Assembly: GCA_017397925.1 (NCBI GenBank)
Contig: JAFQHO010000083.1
Coordinates: 1-64,000 of the forward strand
Reading direction: 5' to 3'
Source: Ruminococcus sp.
GTDB lineage: Bacteria; Bacillota; Clostridia; Oscillospirales; Ruminococcaceae
DNA: 64,000 bases
Below are positions 60,579-64,000 of the stretch, one piece after another. The notes beneath the pieces are model-generated. The model did no database searches. It worked only from the letters and a program-made list of their open reading frames with translations, and was not told the origin of the DNA. Numbering within the stretch: position 1 is the first letter of the stretch; the number at the start of each line of letters is the position of its first letter. Made by a program: the position numbers and the translations under genes.

Positions 60579-62159
60579 TTATATTCTCCTTAACACTGCC
60601 TCTGCGCATTTCATACCATCAACTGCCGCAGAAACTATTCCGCCTGCATAGCCCACTCCCTCGCCACAGGGAAATAATCCTCCTACAGACAGGGATTCAA
60701 GGCTTTCGCTCCTGTTTATACGCACAGGTGAGCTGCTTCTGCTCTCAACTCCTGTAAGAACAGCGTCCTTATCGTCAAAGCCCTTGATTTTTCGCCCCAT
60801 TTCCACAATTCCCGATTTAAGGGAACGACATACAAACTCGGGGAGATACTCCTGAGGCATTGCAAATTTTACTTTTGGGCGATAACTTGGCTGAACTCTG
60901 CCAAACTCCACAGAAAGGCGATTATCAAGAAAATCCCCAACAAGTATTACAGGTGCGGAATAGTCCGAACCGCCTGCAATATAAGCTTTTTCCTCGATAT
61001 CACGCTGAAAATACATTCCTGCAAGGGGATGTTCACTACCGAAATCATCAGGGGTGACATTTACCAACAATGCACTGTTGGAATTCACATCATCACGGGC
61101 AAAACAGCTCATACCGTTAACTGCAAGCCGCCCATCCTCAGATGAGGCAGCAACTACCTCGCCGCCCGGACACATACAGAAAGTGTATGCTGCACGGCCG
61201 TCAGGAAGATGCACCGCAAGCTTGTAATCAGCCGCTTTAAGTGCAGGATGCCCTGCAAAATCACCGTACATTGCCCTATCTATATCCTTTCGCAGATGCT
61301 CTATACGCATACCAATTGCAAAATTTTTCTGCGACATATCCACATTTTTATCGTATAACAGTTCGAAAACATCCCTTGCGCTGTGACCTGTGGCAAGGAT
61401 TACGTTGTCCGTTTCAATAGAGTGGCTGCCCTCGCTATCGGTATATGAAATTGACGTAACACAGCCGTTTTCCGTGGTATATCCGTCAAATTTCGCCCCG
61501 AAGCGTACATCGCCGCCAAGCTGAATAACACGCTTGCGGAGATTTTTCACCGTATCCCGAAGCTTGTCCGTGCCGATATGCGGCTTTGCAAGATAGGCTA
61601 TTTCCTCAGGAGCGCCGAACTCCACAAGCCATTTGAGAACAGTCTGAATACGCTTATCCTTTATGCCAGTGGTAAGTTTTCCGTCGGAAAATGTACCTGC
61701 TCCGCCCTCGCCGAACTGCACATTTGACTCCGGATTGAGCCTGCCGCCGATCTGAAAGTTTTCAACAGCTTTTACGCGGCTGTCAACATCCTGCCCGCGT
61801 TCAAGCACTATAGGCTTTGCACCTGCCATTGCAAGCACAAGAGCCGCAAACATTCCAGCAGGGCCAAATCCAACGACTACAGGGGACTTTTCAGCTGTTA
61901 CCTGCGGAACTATATAAGTAAATTCTTCAACAGGAGATGCATTTTTCAGCTGTTTAAGCAGCTTCTGCTCCCCTTTTGCGGAAATATCAACGGAAATGAT
62001 GAAATGAACGTCGCTTTTTCGTCTTGCGTCCACAGATTTTTTTGAAAGTTTAACGGAAATCAGCGATTTTTCAGGAATTTTCAGTTGTCTAACACATAAT
62101 CCCCATAAATCTCCGAAATTAAATCCGAGAGGAACTTTAATATTGCTTACACGAATCAT
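60579..62159 (-). CDS. FAD-dependent dehydrogenase-like protein
   Basis: 526 residues. An N-terminal ~90-residue domain precedes the FAD-binding VVVGFGPAGMFAALVLAMAG. NVQFGEGGAGTFSDGKLTTG follows, a signature of an uncharacterised FAD-dependent dehydrogenase family in Firmicutes, and the C-terminus has FPCGEGVGYAGGIVSAAVDG. Its reaction is unknown. ATG 62159 has AAAGGAG upstream and overlaps the preceding gene by 4 nt. Confidence 0.9.
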   Translation of the reverse strand: MIRVSNIKVPLGFNFGDLWGLCVRQLKIPEKSLISVKLSKKSVDARRKSDVHFIISVDISAKGEQKLLKQLKNASPVEEFTYIVPQVTAEKSPVVVGFGPAGMFAALVLAMAGAKPIVLERGQDVDSRVKAVENFQIGGRLNPESNVQFGEGGAGTFSDGKLTTGIKDKRIQTVLKWLVEFGAPEEIAYLAKPHIGTDKLRDTVKNLRKRVIQLGGDVRFGAKFDGYTTENGCVTSISYTDSEGSHSIETDNVILATGHSARDVFELLYDKNVDMSQKNFAIGMRIEHLRKDIDRAMYGDFAGHPALKAADYKLAVHLPDGRAAYTFCMCPGGEVVAASSEDGRLAVNGMSCFARDDVNSNSALLVNVTPDDFGSEHPLAGMYFQRDIEEKAYIAGGSDYSAPVILVGDFLDNRLSVEFGRVQPSYRPKVKFAMPQEYLPEFVCRSLKSGIVEMGRKIKGFDDKDAVLTGVESRSSSPVRINRSESLESLSVGGLFPCGEGVGYAGGIVSAAVDGMKCAEAVLRRI

Positions 62160-63397
62160 TTTCCTGCTCCTTTCAAGGATTTTCCGCAGCTGCCCCCTGC
62201 AAGCATTCCCGACGACCACGCCCATTGCAGGTTATATCCGCCGCAATCCCCTGCTGTATCAAGAATTTCGCCGCAGAGATACATTCCTTTGTGAAGTCGT
62301 GACTGTAAATTCTTGTCAACGCAGGAGCTGTGAATTCCTCCCATAGTTGACTGTGCATTCTGCCAGGGCGAGCAGCCGCAAACCTCGAATTCAAGGGATT
62401 TTATGCAGTTTGCAACCGCTGATATTTCATTGTTTTTAAGAGTTGATATCTTGTCAGTCATCGGTCTGTCAATGGAATTTTTAACGATATATACCGCCAG
62501 ATTTTTCACAAATATTCCCGTGAGAAGCTCCTCAATGGAGAGGTTTCCGCGGCTTTTTCTGATATTTTCAAGATAGCTTTTCAGCTCGTTCCACGGCATA
62601 TCGGGGAGCAAATCGGCTTTAAGAGAGAGTTTTCCTTCAAATTCTGAAAAGAGATAAGCAAGGTTGAAAACGCAGATACCGGAAATATTGTTATCGTTGA
62701 ACTGCATTTCTCCCCTTTCGGTACGGAGAATTCTCTCGCAAGAAACTGCCGATATTTCGCCTTTTACACGAACTCCCTTCAAGCCTTTCAGCCTGTCGGG
62801 ACTTATTCTCAGAGGTGCAACCGCAGGGCATATTTTAGCGGTTTTATAGCCCATATTTTTGAGAATACGCATAACTCCGCCGTCTGTACCAAAAGTGGGA
62901 GCAGCATAGCCGCCAGCCGCTATAATAAGGCGTTTGCAGCGGATATTCTCGTCATTGCAAATCAGTGTAAAACCGTCCTTTTCGCAAATTATATCCTTAA
63001 CCTCACAGCCGCAAATCTCCTCAATTCCAAGCTCCTCAATCTTCATACGCATAGCGTTGACAATGGTGTTGGAGCTGTTGCTTCGGGGATAAATTCCGCC
63101 CTCTCTGCCTTCGCTTCCGCTGACGCAGAGCACACCGAGATAATCAGTGAAAAACGACGTATAATCAGGCATTTTTTCAATTATATCCACAGCATTCACA
63201 GAGCCGTGATAATTGTGTTCTGAAAGCTTCAAATTGCTTAAATTGCATTTGCCGTTGCCCGATGCAATTATTTTTTTACCTGTCCTTGGCAGCTTTTCAA
63301 CAATCGTTACCTTTGCAGCTCTGTCGGCTTCCTTTGCCGCAATTGCCGCAGTCAGTCCCGATGCTCCACCGCCGATTATAGCTATATCAGTTATCAT
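62156..63397 (-). CDS. BaiN/HI0933-family flavoprotein
   Basis: 413 residues. Dinucleotide-binding IIGGGASGLTAAIAA at the N-terminus, then RTGKKIIASGNGKCNLSN and C-terminal GGVHSS-like TMGGIHSSCVDKNLQ...AGDCGGYNLQWAWSSG. This is the HI0933/BaiN family of NAD(P)/FAD-dependent oxidoreductases; its physiological substrate is unclear. Overlaps the next flavoprotein gene by 4 nt. Confidence 0.92.
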   Translation of the reverse strand: MITDIAIIGGGASGLTAAIAAKEADRAAKVTIVEKLPRTGKKIIASGNGKCNLSNLKLSEHNYHGSVNAVDIIEKMPDYTSFFTDYLGVLCVSGSEGREGGIYPRSNSSNTIVNAMRMKIEELGIEEICGCEVKDIICEKDGFTLICNDENIRCKRLIIAAGGYAAPTFGTDGGVMRILKNMGYKTAKICPAVAPLRISPDRLKGLKGVRVKGEISAVSCERILRTERGEMQFNDNNISGICVFNLAYLFSEFEGKLSLKADLLPDMPWNELKSYLENIRKSRGNLSIEELLTGIFVKNLAVYIVKNSIDRPMTDKISTLKNNEISAVANCIKSLEFEVCGCSPWQNAQSTMGGIHSSCVDKNLQSRLHKGMYLCGEILDTAGDCGGYNLQWAWSSGMLAGGSCGKSLKGAGK

Positions 63398-63414
63398 TCC
63401 TCAGCCTCCGAAAG

Positions 63415-64000
63415 TCACTTTCTGTCAATTATATGAACATCAAGCTGATTATAGGGAATTTCAATGCCGCTTCTGTCAAATATCCGCTTTACTGTTTCAT
63501 TAAGGGTATAACTTACTTCCATAAAATCCTCATTTTTCACCCATACACGGACATCTATGGCAATTGCGCTCTCCTTATGAGCCGCCATTCGTACAACAGG
63601 GGCAGGATTTTTCATTATAAGAGGATTTTCCATTGCCGCTGTAAGTATAAGTGAACGGGCGAGGTTGAAATCAGCATTATAGCTTATATCAAAAGTCAGG
63701 TCAACACGTCGTGTTGGAGTTTCAGTATAATTTATAAGTCTTGCAGATGTTACGTTTCCGTTTGGGATAAGTATGGTCTTTCCGTCAAAGGTATTCAGCT
63801 TCGTATAGAGTATTCCGATAGCCTCTACAGTACCCACTGTGCCGTCAAGCTCCACTGTATCCCCTGCGGAAAAAGGCTTGGAAAAAAGTATAATAAATCC
63901 TCCGCATAGATTTGTAAGACAGTTCTGCAGGGCAAGGCTGGCTGCAAGTCCTGCGGCACCAAGTATTGTTATTACCGATGACATAGGCACGTTGAGTACG
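63415..64000 (-). CDS. Mechanosensitive channel MscS family protein (partial)
   Basis: The C-terminal ~195 residues are inside the window and the frame stays open to the right edge, so the N-terminus lies beyond it. Pore helix SSVITILGAAGLAASLALQNCLTNLCGGFIILFSKPF and beta domain GDTVELDGTVGTVEAIG...IPNGNVTSARLINYT are typical MscS. The channel releases solutes upon hypo-osmotic shock. Confidence 0.93.
   Translation of the reverse strand, partial: VLNVPMSSVITILGAAGLAASLALQNCLTNLCGGFIILFSKPFSAGDTVELDGTVGTVEAIGILYTKLNTFDGKTILIPNGNVTSARLINYTETPTRRVDLTFDISYNADFNLARSLILTAAMENPLIMKNPAPVVRMAAHKESAIAIDVRVWVKNEDFMEVSYTLNETVKRIFDRSGIEIPYNQLDVHIIDRK

Noticed and set aside
1-64000. CRISPR arrays, tRNA genes, prophage, full IS elements
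   Set aside because: I looked for regular spaced repeats, cloverleaf signatures and transposase or phage motifs and found none.

Overview
The window looks like chromosome from a low-GC, anaerobic, fibre-degrading Firmicute of the Ruminococcus type. The evidence is a secreted family-9 glycoside hydrolase with a type I dockerin, a lipoprotein with cohesin-like sequence, clostridial gene orders (rplS-lepB-rbgA-rnhB; tig-clpP-clpX; FHA-ftsW-pbp; the B12-type radical SAM pair), a type A RNase P RNA and near-perfect sigma-A promoters. The genus assignment is inference. I saw no CRISPR array, tRNA gene, prophage or complete insertion sequence.

Layout. 0-5 kb: three tandem consensus promoters fire leftward off the window (rRNA-operon style). 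They are followed by a PlcC-like protein, a Ca/Na antiporter, an SLC13/ArsB-type permease and a cytidylate-kinase-like protein. 5-17 kb, mostly leftward: a ClpC/ClpA-like ATPase, a tiny Cys-rich protein (rightward), tig-clpP-clpX, then lepB-lepB-rbgA-rnhB-yraN-thrC-phosphoesterase. 17-25 kb: rplS with a structured leader, the radical SAM pair plus cytidine deaminase, a YnzC-like protein, a DUF2079 membrane protein, a cohesin-like lipoprotein and an ECF sigma/anti-sigma pair. 25-34 kb: HD protein plus O-acetylhomoserine sulfhydrylase-type enzyme, topoisomerase IV-type subunits, a MATE pump and a small membrane protein. 34-42 kb: hibernation factor, FHA-FtsW-PBP operon, then fhs-tsaE-tsaB-rpiB. 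42-51 kb leftward: two transglutaminase-like lipoproteins, ldh, hpt, a PAS-only protein, a ThiT-like transporter, the GGGtGRT protein with its NifU-like partner, and a LUD-domain protein. 51-64 kb: MATE pump, NudC, HAD phosphatase, rnpB, YerC, the GH9 cellulase, a YegP-like protein, then leftward rsmA, two flavoproteins and the C-terminal part of an MscS channel.

The genes are mostly housekeeping (protein quality control, secretion, ribosome assembly, cell wall, one-carbon and sulfur amino acid metabolism) with scattered accessory functions. The least explained material is intergenic. There are three small interspersed repeat families: R1 with three copies, R2 with two copies (one interrupted by a MITE-like palindrome), and R3 with two copies (one forming the end of a transporter gene). 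There is also a short palindrome shared by two intergenic regions and an interleaved A-B-A'-B' inverted repeat near 54.8 kb with pseudoknot or switch potential. Among proteins, the GGGtGRT/NifU-like pair is the best candidate for an undescribed Fe-S-related system. The lipoprotein whose cohesin-like halves occur in reversed order is the next best.
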